From NCBI GenBank assembly GCA_030824725.1, contig JAPJRE010000179.1, forward strand, positions 1-7,931: DNA of 7,931 nucleotides, in the 5' to 3' direction. The notes under the pieces are model-generated. The model ran no database searches and had not been told where the DNA came from. It worked only from the letters and a program-made list of their open reading frames with translations. Position numbers and translations under genes: made by a program. This DNA is from Sphingomonas sp. (GTDB lineage Bacteria; Pseudomonadota; Alphaproteobacteria; Sphingomonadales; Sphingomonadaceae). Below are positions 1 to 6,213 of this stretch, piece by piece. Numbering within the stretch: the stretch's first letter is position 1; each line of letters begins with the position of its first letter.

Positions 1-288
1 GCCATCGCCCGCGCCCTGCTCCGCGACGCGCCGATCCTGCTGCTCGACGAAGCGACCAGCGCGCTCGACGCCGAGAGCGAGAAGCTGGTGCAGGATGCGC
101 TCGAGCATCTGATGCAGGGCCGCACCACGCTGGTGATCGCGCACCGCCTCGCGACGGTGCGCGCGGCCGGGCGGATCATCGTGATGGACGGTGGCCGGAT
201 CGTCGAGACCGGCACCCATGCCGAACTGGTCGCCAAGGGCGGGCTCTACGCCCGGCTGGCGGCGCTGCAGTTCAGCGAAGCCGCGTAA
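1..288 (+). CDS. ABC transporter ATP-binding protein, C-terminal part (exporter type)
   Basis: This is the 3' end of a gene that begins before the window; frame 1 is open from base 1 to a TAA at 286-288, leaving 95 residues. The visible part is the second half of an ABC nucleotide-binding domain. It starts just after where the signature motif would be (AIARALLRDAP), then has Walker B ILLLDE (residues 12-17), the D-loop SALD (20-23) and the H-loop histidine in VIAHRLATV (His48). It ends with the usual VMDGGRIVETGTHAELVAKGGLYARL tail. That tail and the short remainder are typical of half-size exporters of the MsbA/lipid A or multidrug type, where a membrane domain precedes the ATPase. Such proteins sit in the inner membrane and use ATP hydrolysis to export a substrate. 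The substrate cannot be told because the membrane domain is outside the window. The gene is convergent with the EAL gene on the other strand. Confidence 0.93.
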   Translation, partial: AIARALLRDAPILLLDEATSALDAESEKLVQDALEHLMQGRTTLVIAHRLATVRAAGRIIVMDGGRIVETGTHAELVAKGGLYARLAALQFSEAA

Positions 289-300
289 TACCGAAACAAG

Positions 301-337
301 AGCATGTCCTCCCCCGGCGTGCCGGGGAGGACATGCT
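301..337. terminator. Hairpin between convergent genes, possible bidirectional terminator
   Basis: A long inverted repeat: the left arm AGCATGTCCTCCCC (301-314) is perfectly complementary to 324-337, and the stem can extend inward with one bulged C. It starts 12 bases after the ABC transporter stop, and its right arm touches the last base of the EAL gene stop codon (337-339). There is no T-run on the plus side. On the minus side it is followed by CTTGTTT, a weak U-rich tail. It probably stops transcription from both directions, mainly that of the minus-strand gene, but this is inferred from position and structure. Confidence 0.6.
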
Positions 338-1662
338 CAGGCTGCCAGTGCAGTCCGGGACGCGATCCATTCGGCGAAGGCCGGCACTTCCAGCGGCCGC
401 GCGAACCAATAGCCCTGTGCTTCCTCGCAGCCCATGCCGGCCAGGATCGCGGCGGCCTCTGCGGTTTCCACCCCCTCGGCCACGATGCGGCGGCCGAGCT
501 TGTGGAGCAGGCCGACCATCGTCTCGACCAGCACAAAATCGGCACCCGAAGCGGAGCTTAGCCCCCGCACGAAGGCCTGATCGATCTTCACGACATGCGC
601 GGGCACCTGCTGGAGATAGGCAAGGCTGCTGTGGCCGGTACCGAAATCGTCGATCGCCAGCGCCATCCCCGCCTCGGCCAGCTCGCGCAGTATCGCCAGC
701 GCCTTTTCCGGCTGCGCCATCATCGCGCTTTCGGTGAGTTCGATCTCCAACTGTGCGGGGCGCAGCTGGCGGGCGATCAGCGCCAGCTGGATGCGCTGGA
801 TAAGGTCCGCTTCCATAAGGTTGGCGGCCGAGATGTTGACCGACAGCGTCAGGTCCAGCCCGGCCGCCTGCCAGGCGGCAAGCTGGTCGAGCGCGTGCTC
901 CAGCACCCATTGCGTTGTCGGGCGAGCCAACGCTGTTTGCTCGATAATCGGGATGAATTCGCCCGGCGACACTTCGCCCAGAGTCGGATGGCGCCAGCGC
1001 AGGAGCGTCTCCGCGCCGAGGCAGCGCCCCGTGGCAAGGTCGACACGCGGCTGGAAGACCAGCCGCAGCTGATCCTCCGCTTCCAGGGCCGCGCCGAAAT
1101 CTTGCAGCAGATCGTAGTGTCGGCGCATCGCATGGTCGCGCGCTTCGGAATAAAGCGCGATAGCACCATCGATGCGGCGCGCGTCCTGCGCCGCGCTGGC
1201 AGCGCCGCGCAGCACGTCTTCGGGTGTAACTTCACCCAACCGGAACGGGCGGACGCCGATGGCCACGCTGGTGACGAATCGGACGCTCGACGTCGCCCGA
1301 ATTACCTCGAAGCCGCGTTCGAGCACCGTGATATAGGCCTGCACCTCCATGTCGGGTGGCGACAGGAAGGCGAACTGAGTCGTGCCGACATGATAGGCGG
1401 TCCGGTTCGGACCGAGCACGTTCTGGATCGCGTGCGCTGCCTCGCGCACCATTTCATCGAGCCGGGCGGCGCCCATCGCCCCGACGATCTTCGCGATCTG
1501 GTCGTCGCGGGCAAGATCGGCGACCACGGCAATACGCGCCTGGCCGGGGCAGTCGAGCGCGAGATCGGCCAGATCGTCGCGGAATTGCTCTCGCGTCGGC
1601 AGTCCGCTGATCGGATCGATCCGCCCAAAGGCATGCTGCAGCTCGATCTGCTCCATCACCAT
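337..1662 (-). pseudogene. GAF-less degenerate GGDEF / complete EAL domain, downstream fragment of duplicated gene
   Basis: This is the second, 3' part of the split c-di-GMP gene. In the native frame it runs from ancestral residue 120 at the junction (1743) to the TGA at 337-339. It has the whole degenerate GGDEF domain (VGTTQ at the active-site loop) and a full EAL domain. The EAL residues are E364, N422, E457, D484-D485, VKID Lys505, AEGVE Glu542 and QGY Gln562 (ancestral numbering), so it could keep phosphodiesterase activity. The chosen start is ATG 1660-1662 (ancestral Met147). It has no clear Shine-Dalgarno but lies only 14 bases beyond the stop of the upstream fragment, so translational reinitiation is conceivable and would give 441 residues. 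The same frame is open further upstream to an ATG at 2050-2052, but those first 103 residues are out-of-frame translation of the repeat and resemble no protein. I call it a pseudogene fragment because no independent start is evident; expression is unproven. Confidence 0.6.
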
Positions 1663-1742
1663 GGCAGCGAGATCGGTCAGCGCCGCCAGTTCCTCGGGCT
1701 TGGCGATGCGCGGCTCGGCGCCCAGCACGCACAGCGCGCCGA
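601..1742. repeat. Direct tandem repeat, copy 1 (1142-bp unit)
   Basis: Bases 601-1743 match 1743-2885 with a constant offset of 1142 wherever I compared them, and the translated frames on both strands are identical between copies. The match stops at 600/1742 (c versus a) on one side and 1744/2886 (g versus c) on the other. Only one base (g at 1743) is shared at the junction. The unit covers ancestral codons 120-500 of the EAL gene, from the last strand of the GAF domain into the middle of the EAL domain. Confidence 0.97.
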
Positions 1743-3242
1743 GGGCACCTGCTGGAGATAGGCAAGGCTGCTGTGGCCGGTACCGAAATCGTCGATCGCC
1801 AGCGCCATCCCCGCCTCGGCCAGCTCGCGCAGTATCGCCAGCGCCTTTTCCGGCTGCGCCATCATCGCGCTTTCGGTGAGTTCGATCTCCAACTGTGCGG
1901 GGCGCAGCTGGCGGGCGATCAGCGCCAGCTGGATGCGCTGGATAAGGTCCGCTTCCATAAGGTTGGCGGCCGAGATGTTGACCGACAGCGTCAGGTCCAG
2001 CCCGGCCGCCTGCCAGGCGGCAAGCTGGTCGAGCGCGTGCTCCAGCACCCATTGCGTTGTCGGGCGAGCCAACGCTGTTTGCTCGATAATCGGGATGAAT
2101 TCGCCCGGCGACACTTCGCCCAGAGTCGGATGGCGCCAGCGCAGGAGCGTCTCCGCGCCGAGGCAGCGCCCCGTGGCAAGGTCGACACGCGGCTGGAAGA
2201 CCAGCCGCAGCTGATCCTCCGCTTCCAGGGCCGCGCCGAAATCTTGCAGCAGATCGTAGTGTCGGCGCATCGCATGGTCGCGCGCTTCGGAATAAAGCGC
2301 GATAGCACCATCGATGCGGCGCGCGTCCTGCGCCGCGCTGGCAGCGCCGCGCAGCACGTCTTCGGGTGTAACTTCACCCAACCGGAACGGGCGGACGCCG
2401 ATGGCCACGCTGGTGACGAATCGGACGCTCGACGTCGCCCGAATTACCTCGAAGCCGCGTTCGAGCACCGTGATATAGGCCTGCACCTCCATGTCGGGTG
2501 GCGACAGGAAGGCGAACTGAGTCGTGCCGACATGATAGGCGGTCCGGTTCGGACCGAGCACGTTCTGGATCGCGTGCGCTGCCTCGCGCACCATTTCATC
2601 GAGCCGGGCGGCGCCCATCGCCCCGACGATCTTCGCGATCTGGTCGTCGCGGGCAAGATCGGCGACCACGGCAATACGCGCCTGGCCGGGGCAGTCGAGC
2701 GCGAGATCGGCCAGATCGTCGCGGAATTGCTCTCGCGTCGGCAGTCCGCTGATCGGATCGATCCGCCCAAAGGCATGCTGCAGCTCGATCTGCTCCATCA
2801 CCATGGCAGCGAGATCGGTCAGCGCCGCCAGTTCCTCGGGCTTGGCGATGCGCGGCTCGGCGCCCAGCACGCACAGCGCGCCGAGCCCATAGCCCTCCCT
2901 GGTCACCAGCGGCGCCCCGGCATAGAAGCGGGTGCCATGTTCGGCCAGCAGGCTGTCCGCGTAACAAGCGTGCGTCGCGAAATCCTCGATCACGACCAAA
3001 TCGCGCGTTTCGGCGACTTCCGCGCAAAGCGCCTTGTCGCGCGGGATGCTGCAATGCTCCACGCCGACGCGCGACTTGAACCATTGCCGGTCCCTGTCGG
3101 TCAGCGACACCGCCGCGATCGGCAGGCCGAAGATCTGCGCCGCCATCCGCGTGATGCGGTCGAAATGCTCGCTCGGGGGCGTGTCGAGCAGCTTCAGCTG
3201 ATGCAGCGCGTCGAGCCGCGCGGCTTCCCGGTAATCCTGCAC
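1677..3242 (-). CDS. GAF / degenerate GGDEF / truncated EAL signalling protein, upstream fragment of duplicated gene
   Basis: A 521-residue product reads from a GTG at 3240-3242 with a purine-rich ribosome site (GAAGGGA, 3249-3255) six bases upstream. A GAF sensor domain covers about residues 15-150. A GGDEF-like domain covers about 158-325, where the catalytic motif is replaced by VGTTQ (238-242), so cyclase activity is not expected. An EAL phosphodiesterase domain starts near 340 with E364-T365-L366 in place of EAL, N422, E454, E457 and D484-D485 in IDDFGTG. After Pro500 the frame shifts at the duplication junction; 21 unrelated residues follow before a TGA at 1677-1679. The truncated domain therefore lacks Lys505, Glu542 and the QGY motif of the intact version, and should be catalytically dead if it folds. 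The intact ancestor would be a 587-residue c-di-GMP protein running from 3242 to 337 with one repeat copy removed. It lies 70 bases downstream of the FAD dehydrogenase gene, same strand. Family assignment is strong; the biological state is uncertain because the repeat could be an assembly error. Confidence 0.85.
   Translation of the reverse strand: MQDYREAARLDALHQLKLLDTPPSEHFDRITRMAAQIFGLPIAAVSLTDRDRQWFKSRVGVEHCSIPRDKALCAEVAETRDLVVIEDFATHACYADSLLAEHGTRFYAGAPLVTREGYGLGALCVLGAEPRIAKPEELAALTDLAAMVMEQIELQHAFGRIDPISGLPTREQFRDDLADLALDCPGQARIAVVADLARDDQIAKIVGAMGAARLDEMVREAAHAIQNVLGPNRTAYHVGTTQFAFLSPPDMEVQAYITVLERGFEVIRATSSVRFVTSVAIGVRPFRLGEVTPEDVLRGAASAAQDARRIDGAIALYSEARDHAMRRHYDLLQDFGAALEAEDQLRLVFQPRVDLATGRCLGAETLLRWRHPTLGEVSPGEFIPIIEQTALARPTTQWVLEHALDQLAAWQAAGLDLTLSVNISAANLMEADLIQRIQLALIARQLRPAQLEIELTESAMMAQPEKALAILRELAEAGMALAIDDFGTGHSSLAYLQQVPSARCACWAPSRASPSPRNWRR
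1743..2884. repeat. Direct tandem repeat, copy 2 (1142-bp unit)
   Basis: Second copy, directly abutting the first with no spacer. It carries the natural upstream (GAF) side of the gene, while copy 1 carries the natural downstream (EAL C-terminal) side. No insertion sequence, inverted terminal repeat or target duplication is visible at either end. Identity with no visible divergence implies a very recent event or an assembly artefact. Confidence 0.97.
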
Positions 3243-3262
3243 AATCGTTCCCTTCGCCGTTC

Positions 3263-3268
3263 ATTATA
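3263..3268 (-). promoter_or_regulatory. Possible -10 box of the EAL gene
   Basis: On the minus strand the sequence reads TATAAT, a perfect -10 consensus, 20 bases before the GTG start at 3242. No recognisable -35 element is found 16-18 bases upstream, and a start site seven or so bases downstream would leave a very short leader that only just includes the GAAGGGA ribosome site. The gene may instead be read through from the FAD dehydrogenase gene 70 bases upstream. Low confidence. Confidence 0.3.
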
Positions 3269-3312
3269 GACACGGCGCCGTCGCGATCCGGGATCCCGGG
3301 AAAATCCGGTGG

Positions 3313-4923
3313 TTAACCGGCCGTCATGCTCTTCGCGACCGCCTCGGCGACCTTGATTCCGTCGATCGCCGCCGAGAGGATGCCGCCGGCATAGCCCGCG
3401 CCCTCGCCCGCCGGAAACAAGCGCGGCGTGTTGAGGCTCTGCAGATCCACCCCGCGGGTGATCCGCACCGGCGAGGAGGTGCGCGTCTCCACCCCGGTCA
3501 TCACCGCCTCGGGATGGTCGTAGCGGGCGATCTGGCGGCCGAACACCGGCAGAGCCTCGCGGAACGCCTCGATCACAAAGTCGGGCAGACAGGCCGAAAG
3601 GTCGGTGGGAGTGACGCCCGGCTTGTAGCTCGGCACCACCTGCCCCAGCGCGGTCGAGGGGCGTCCGGCAAGCAGGTCGCCGACCAGCTGGCCCGGCGCG
3701 TTGTAGTTCGAGCCGCCGGCGATAAAGGCCGCATCCTCCCATTTGCGCTGGAGCTCGATGCCCGCCAGCGGCCCTCCGGGATAATCGCGCGCGGGATCGA
3801 TCGCGACGACCAGGCCCGAATTGGCGTTGAACTCGGCGCGCGAATATTGGCTCATGCCGTTGGTGACGACGCGGCCCTCCTCCGAGGTTGCCGCCACCAC
3901 CCGCCCGCCCGGGCACATGCAGAAGCTGTACACGGTGCGGCCATTGGCGCAGTGGTGCGACAGCGCATAGGCGGCCGCGCCCAGGTCCGGATGCTTGGCG
4001 CAATTGCCGAAGCGCGCCTGGTCGATCCAGCTCTGCGGATGCTCGATCCGCACGCCGATCGAGAAGGGCTTGGCCTCCAGATGCACGCCCATGCGGTGGA
4101 GCATCTCGAAGGTCGGCCGCGCGCTATGGCCCACCGCGAGCACGACATGGTCGGCCTCCAGAAAGCTGCCGTCGTGCAGGTGCAGGCCGCGCATCTTGCG
4201 CTCGGCGTCGAGCTCGATCGCGTCGACGCGGGTCTGCCAGCGATATTCGCCGCCCAGTTCCTCGATCGTGCGGCGCATGCTCTCCACCATCGTAACGAGG
4301 CGGAAGGTGCCGATATGCGGATGTGCCTGCCACAGGATGTCGTCGGGCGCGCCGGCCTTCACGAATTCCTCGAGCACCTTGCGGCCGAGGAAGCGCGGGT
4401 CCTTGACCCGGCAATAGAGCTTGCCGTCCGAGAAGGTCCCTGCCCCGCCCTCGCCGAACTGGACGTTCGAATCCGGATTGAGCTCGGAGCGTCGCCACAG
4501 GCCCCATGTATCCTTGGTGCGCTCGCGCACGATCTTGCCGCGATCGACGATGATCGGGCGGAAGCCCATCTGAGCGAGGATCAGTCCGGCGAAGAGGCCG
4601 CACGGCCCCGCCCCGATCACCACCGGGCGCAGGCCCTGCCAGTCCTCAGGCGCGTGCACCGGCGGGCGGTAGGTCATGTCCGGCGTGGGACGCACGTCCT
4701 TGTCGCCGGCGAGGCGCGCCAGCACTTCGGCCTCGCTCGTCAGATCGACGTCGACGGTGTAGACCAGCAGGATCGCATTGCGCCGCCGCGCATCGTTGCC
4801 GCGCTTGAACACGGTGAAGCCTCGCACCTCGGCCGGCGCCACGCCCAGCCGCGCCGCGATCGCCGGGGCAATCGCATCGGCGGGATGGTCTAGCGGCAGG
4901 GACAGTCCGGACAGGCGCAGCAT
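3313..4923 (-). CDS. FAD-dependent dehydrogenase (COG2509-type NAD(P)/FAD oxidoreductase)
   Basis: A 536-residue protein from ATG (4921-4923) to TAA (3313-3315). Residues 1-85 form a small N-terminal alpha/beta domain, including GFTVFKRGNDARRRNAI, typical of this family. A Rossmann FAD-binding motif follows, VVIGAGPCGLFAG (101-113). Further family features are QFGEGGAGTFSDGKL (155-169), VVLAVGHSAR (260-269), the cysteine pair in FCMCPGG (334-340), ETRTSSPVRI (479-488) and the C-terminal FAD-contacting FPAGEGAGYAGGILSAAIDG (503-522). This family is widespread in bacteria and annotated as an FAD-dependent dehydrogenase; its physiological substrate is not established, so I assign none. It is presumably cytosolic, with no signal peptide or membrane segment seen. 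The length fits the family and the frame looks intact. The start has only a weak ribosome site (GGAAC about ten bases upstream) but is the first Met before the conserved N-terminal domain. The EAL gene lies downstream on the same strand. Confidence 0.9.
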   Translation of the reverse strand: MLRLSGLSLPLDHPADAIAPAIAARLGVAPAEVRGFTVFKRGNDARRRNAILLVYTVDVDLTSEAEVLARLAGDKDVRPTPDMTYRPPVHAPEDWQGLRPVVIGAGPCGLFAGLILAQMGFRPIIVDRGKIVRERTKDTWGLWRRSELNPDSNVQFGEGGAGTFSDGKLYCRVKDPRFLGRKVLEEFVKAGAPDDILWQAHPHIGTFRLVTMVESMRRTIEELGGEYRWQTRVDAIELDAERKMRGLHLHDGSFLEADHVVLAVGHSARPTFEMLHRMGVHLEAKPFSIGVRIEHPQSWIDQARFGNCAKHPDLGAAAYALSHHCANGRTVYSFCMCPGGRVVAATSEEGRVVTNGMSQYSRAEFNANSGLVVAIDPARDYPGGPLAGIELQRKWEDAAFIAGGSNYNAPGQLVGDLLAGRPSTALGQVVPSYKPGVTPTDLSACLPDFVIEAFREALPVFGRQIARYDHPEAVMTGVETRTSSPVRITRGVDLQSLNTPRLFPAGEGAGYAGGILSAAIDGIKVAEAVAKSMTAG

Positions 4924-5040
4924 CGAAAATTGGGTTCCAGGAGATGTAAGGGGGGCGCGTTATCATCCCTTAGCGCGGTGGGACGAAGCGGCAAACCAGG
5001 GATTGCGCGCTAGCCGGCTCGCTTTGCCACAAACACCCTC

Positions 5041-5133
5041 GTCATTCCCGCGAAGGCGGGAAACCAGTTGCCAGGAAACTGGGACAAAATCGCGGGCTCA
5101 GCGCCAATGGATCCCCGCCTTCGCGGGGATGAC
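5041..5133. repeat. Dispersed palindromic element A (REP/MITE-like)
   Basis: A 93-base element whose ends are inverted repeats: GTCATTCCCGCGAAGGCGGG at 5041-5060 and its near-complement ending in CGGGGATGAC at 5133. Each arm is itself a small hairpin (CCCGC-GAAG-GCGGG and CCCCGC-CTTC-GCGGGG). The interior matches the reverse complement of the element at 6214-6307, so they are two members of one family. Elements with these arms are common between genes in sphingomonads and some other proteobacteria (general knowledge). This one lies 26 bases past the ohrR stop, where its hairpins could serve as a terminator or stabilise the mRNA end. The remaining gap 4924-5040, ahead of the FAD gene, shows no other clear feature. 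Confidence 0.85.
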
Positions 5134-5159
5134 GTTAGAGCGTGTGGGAACCGGAGCCG

Positions 5160-5591
5160 TCACTCCCGCGCCAGCGAATCCCGCAGCGCCTGCGCTTCGC
5201 TATTGAGCGCCGCCAGCCGCTCCAGCGTCAGGTCGGTCTTCTCGAGGATCGCCTCCCCCAGGCAGCCGCATTGCTCGCGGATCGCTTGGCCTTGCTCGGT
5301 GAGGAACACCTGGACCTGGCGCTCGTCCTCCGGGTTCCGCTTGCGCTCGACCAGCCCGGCGGCCTCCAGCCGCTTCACCAGCGGCGTGATCGTACTCGAC
5401 TCGAGCGCGAGCCGCTCGCCGATCGCCCCCACCGTGCGTCCGTCCTTCTCCCATAGCGCGTGGAGCACCAGATATTGCGGATAGGTGATCCCCAGCTGAT
5501 CAAGGATCGGCTTGTAGACGCGGGTGATCGCCATGCTCGCGCTGTAGAGCGAAAAGCAGAGCTGGCCGTCGAGCGGAAGCGGGGCAGGCAT
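5160..5591 (-). CDS. ohrR: MarR-family organic-peroxide-sensing repressor OhrR
   Basis: A 143-residue MarR-type winged-helix repressor from ATG (5589-5591) to TGA (5160-5162). The frame is open further upstream, but this Met has a strong ribosome site (GGGGAGGAG, nine bases before it) and matches the family N-terminus; a longer form would run into ohr. The N-terminal DGQLCFSLYSASMAITRVYKPIL carries the peroxide-sensing cysteine, here Cys12. Tyr26 and Tyr37 lie 14 and 25 residues after it, the same spacing as Cys15/Tyr29/Tyr40 in Bacillus subtilis OhrR. The recognition helix region is VGAIGERLALESSTITPLVKRLEAAGL (about 54-80) and the wing is KRNPEDERQVQVFLT. Two further cysteines sit at 108 and 110 (QCGC) and might form a disulfide with Cys12, as in two-cysteine OhrR proteins, although the spacing differs from Xanthomonas OhrR. 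The protein represses ohr until an organic hydroperoxide oxidises Cys12. It is divergent from ohr and shares a 140-bp control region. Confidence 0.94.
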   Translation of the reverse strand: MPAPLPLDGQLCFSLYSASMAITRVYKPILDQLGITYPQYLVLHALWEKDGRTVGAIGERLALESSTITPLVKRLEAAGLVERKRNPEDERQVQVFLTEQGQAIREQCGCLGEAILEKTDLTLERLAALNSEAQALRDSLARE

Positions 5592-5606
5592 GGGCAGAAA
5601 CTCCTC

Positions 5607-5625
5607 CCCGCCGAACCGCGGCGGG
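5607..5625 (-). promoter_or_regulatory. Hairpin in the ohrR leader next to the ribosome site
   Basis: A perfect 7-bp stem: CCCGCCG at 5607-5613 pairs with 5619-5625 around a five-base loop. In the ohrR transcript this hairpin ends directly against the GAGGAG ribosome site. It could modulate translation initiation, or simply reflect GC-rich sequence; no function is shown. Confidence 0.35.
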
Positions 5626-5633
5626 ACGAAACA

Positions 5634-5662
5634 TATATCGCGATAAAGATTTCTCTGGACAA
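5634..5662 (-). promoter_or_regulatory. Candidate ohrR promoter
   Basis: On the minus strand TTGTCC (5657-5662) and GATATA (5634-5639) are separated by 17 bases, a fair match to a sigma-70 promoter (four of six and three of six bases). The -10 element overlaps the palindrome TATCGCGATA at 5636-5645, which would explain autorepression by OhrR. Inferred from spacing and overlap only. Confidence 0.4.
5636..5645. promoter_or_regulatory. Candidate OhrR operator 1, TATCGCGATA
   Basis: A perfect 10-bp palindrome centred at 5640.5 and placed on the ohrR side of the divergent control region, over the putative ohrR -10 box. A second copy of the same core occurs 54 bases away. Palindromic sites of this size suit dimeric MarR-family repressors, but the OhrR binding sequence of this lineage is not known to me with certainty. 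Confidence 0.5.
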
Positions 5663-5688
5663 GGGGCACGGACTCCCCTATTTCAGAT

Positions 5689-5700
5689 TTATCGCGATAA
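5689..5700. promoter_or_regulatory. Candidate OhrR operator 2, TTATCGCGATAA
   Basis: A perfect 12-bp palindrome centred at 5694.5 on the ohr side of the control region, overlapping a possible ohr -10 element (GATAAT, 5696-5701). A degenerate third copy (TTATCGCGGAA, 5704-5714) follows 15 bases on, just before the ohr ribosome site AAAGGAG (5718-5724). Occupancy would block ohr transcription. The assignment to OhrR is inferred from location and repetition. Confidence 0.55.
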
Positions 5701-5731
5701 TGATTATCGCGGAATTGAAAGGAGACACCCG

Positions 5732-6157
5732 ATGTCGGTCGATGTGAAGTACACCACCAAGGCAACTGCAACCGGCGGGCGTGACGGCAGCGCGCGTTCG
5801 GAAGACGGCGTCCTAAACGTGAAGCTCTCGACTCCGAAGGCACTGGGCGGCGCCGGCGGCGATGGCACCAACCCCGAGCAGCTGTTCGCCGCGGGCTATT
5901 CGGCCTGCTTCATCGGCGCGCTCAAGGCGGTCGGCGCGGGCATGAAGATCAAGGTGCCGGCCGATGTGACGGTCACCGCGACGGTGGGCATCGGCCCGCG
6001 TTCGGAAGGCGGCTTCGGCATCACCGCCGATCTGCTGGTCAACCTGCCCGGCCTCGATCGCGAGGAAGCGCAGAAGCTGGTCGACGCCGCGCACCAGGTG
6101 TGCCCCTATTCGAACGCGACCCGCGGCAACGTGGACGTCGGCCTGACGCTGGCGTGA
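5732..6157 (+). CDS. ohr: Organic hydroperoxide resistance protein Ohr (OsmC family peroxidase)
   Basis: A 141-residue protein from ATG 5732 to TGA 6155-6157 with an excellent ribosome site (AAAGGAG, 5718-5724). It is full length for the family. Ohr enzymes reduce organic and fatty-acid hydroperoxides to alcohols using a reactive cysteine pair, recycled by lipoylated proteins, in the cytosol. The expected residues are present: Arg17 in GGRDG, Glu49 in NPEQLFAAGYSACF, peroxidatic Cys59, and resolving Cys124 in VCPYSNATRGN. The Arg-Glu-Cys spacing matches characterised Ohr proteins. SARSEDGVLNVKLSTPKALGG also matches Ohr rather than the OsmC subgroup. It is transcribed divergently from ohrR, the usual regulator, from a 140-bp region with palindromic operators, so induction by organic peroxides is expected. 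A hairpin follows 10 bases after the stop. Confidence 0.96.
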   Translation: MSVDVKYTTKATATGGRDGSARSEDGVLNVKLSTPKALGGAGGDGTNPEQLFAAGYSACFIGALKAVGAGMKIKVPADVTVTATVGIGPRSEGGFGITADLLVNLPGLDREEAQKLVDAAHQVCPYSNATRGNVDVGLTLA

Positions 6158-6167
6158 CGAGGCTATG

Positions 6168-6189
6168 CCCTCTCCCTCCGGGGAGAGGG
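6168..6189 (+). terminator. Hairpin downstream of ohr
   Basis: A perfect 9-bp stem: CCCTCTCCC (6168-6176) pairs with GGGAGAGGG (6181-6189) around a TCCG loop, ten bases after the ohr stop codon. No T-run follows, so it is an imperfect intrinsic terminator; it may also protect the 3' end of the mRNA. Confidence 0.55.
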
Positions 6190-6213
6190 TCATCACCCAC
6201 GGCAATATACCCC

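Noticed and set aside
595..3269. Long plus-strand open frames (595-1761 and 1773-3269) antisense to the EAL gene
   Set aside because: They mirror the codon-biased minus-strand gene, show no recognisable domains, and arise from high GC; the minus frames carry all conserved motifs.
3288..3299. Palindrome CCGGGATCCCGG between the FAD and EAL genes
   Set aside because: A short GC-rich loopless palindrome with no T-run, no second copy and no match to a known operator; not a credible terminator.
3514..4893. 459-codon plus-strand open frame opposite the FAD dehydrogenase
   Set aside because: Antisense shadow with no domain signature; the minus-strand protein has clear FAD-binding motifs.
5592..5843. 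N-terminal extension of OhrR to an ATG at 5843
   Set aside because: It would cross the control region and overlap the start of ohr, and the ATG at 5589-5591 has a strong ribosome site and fits the family N-terminus.
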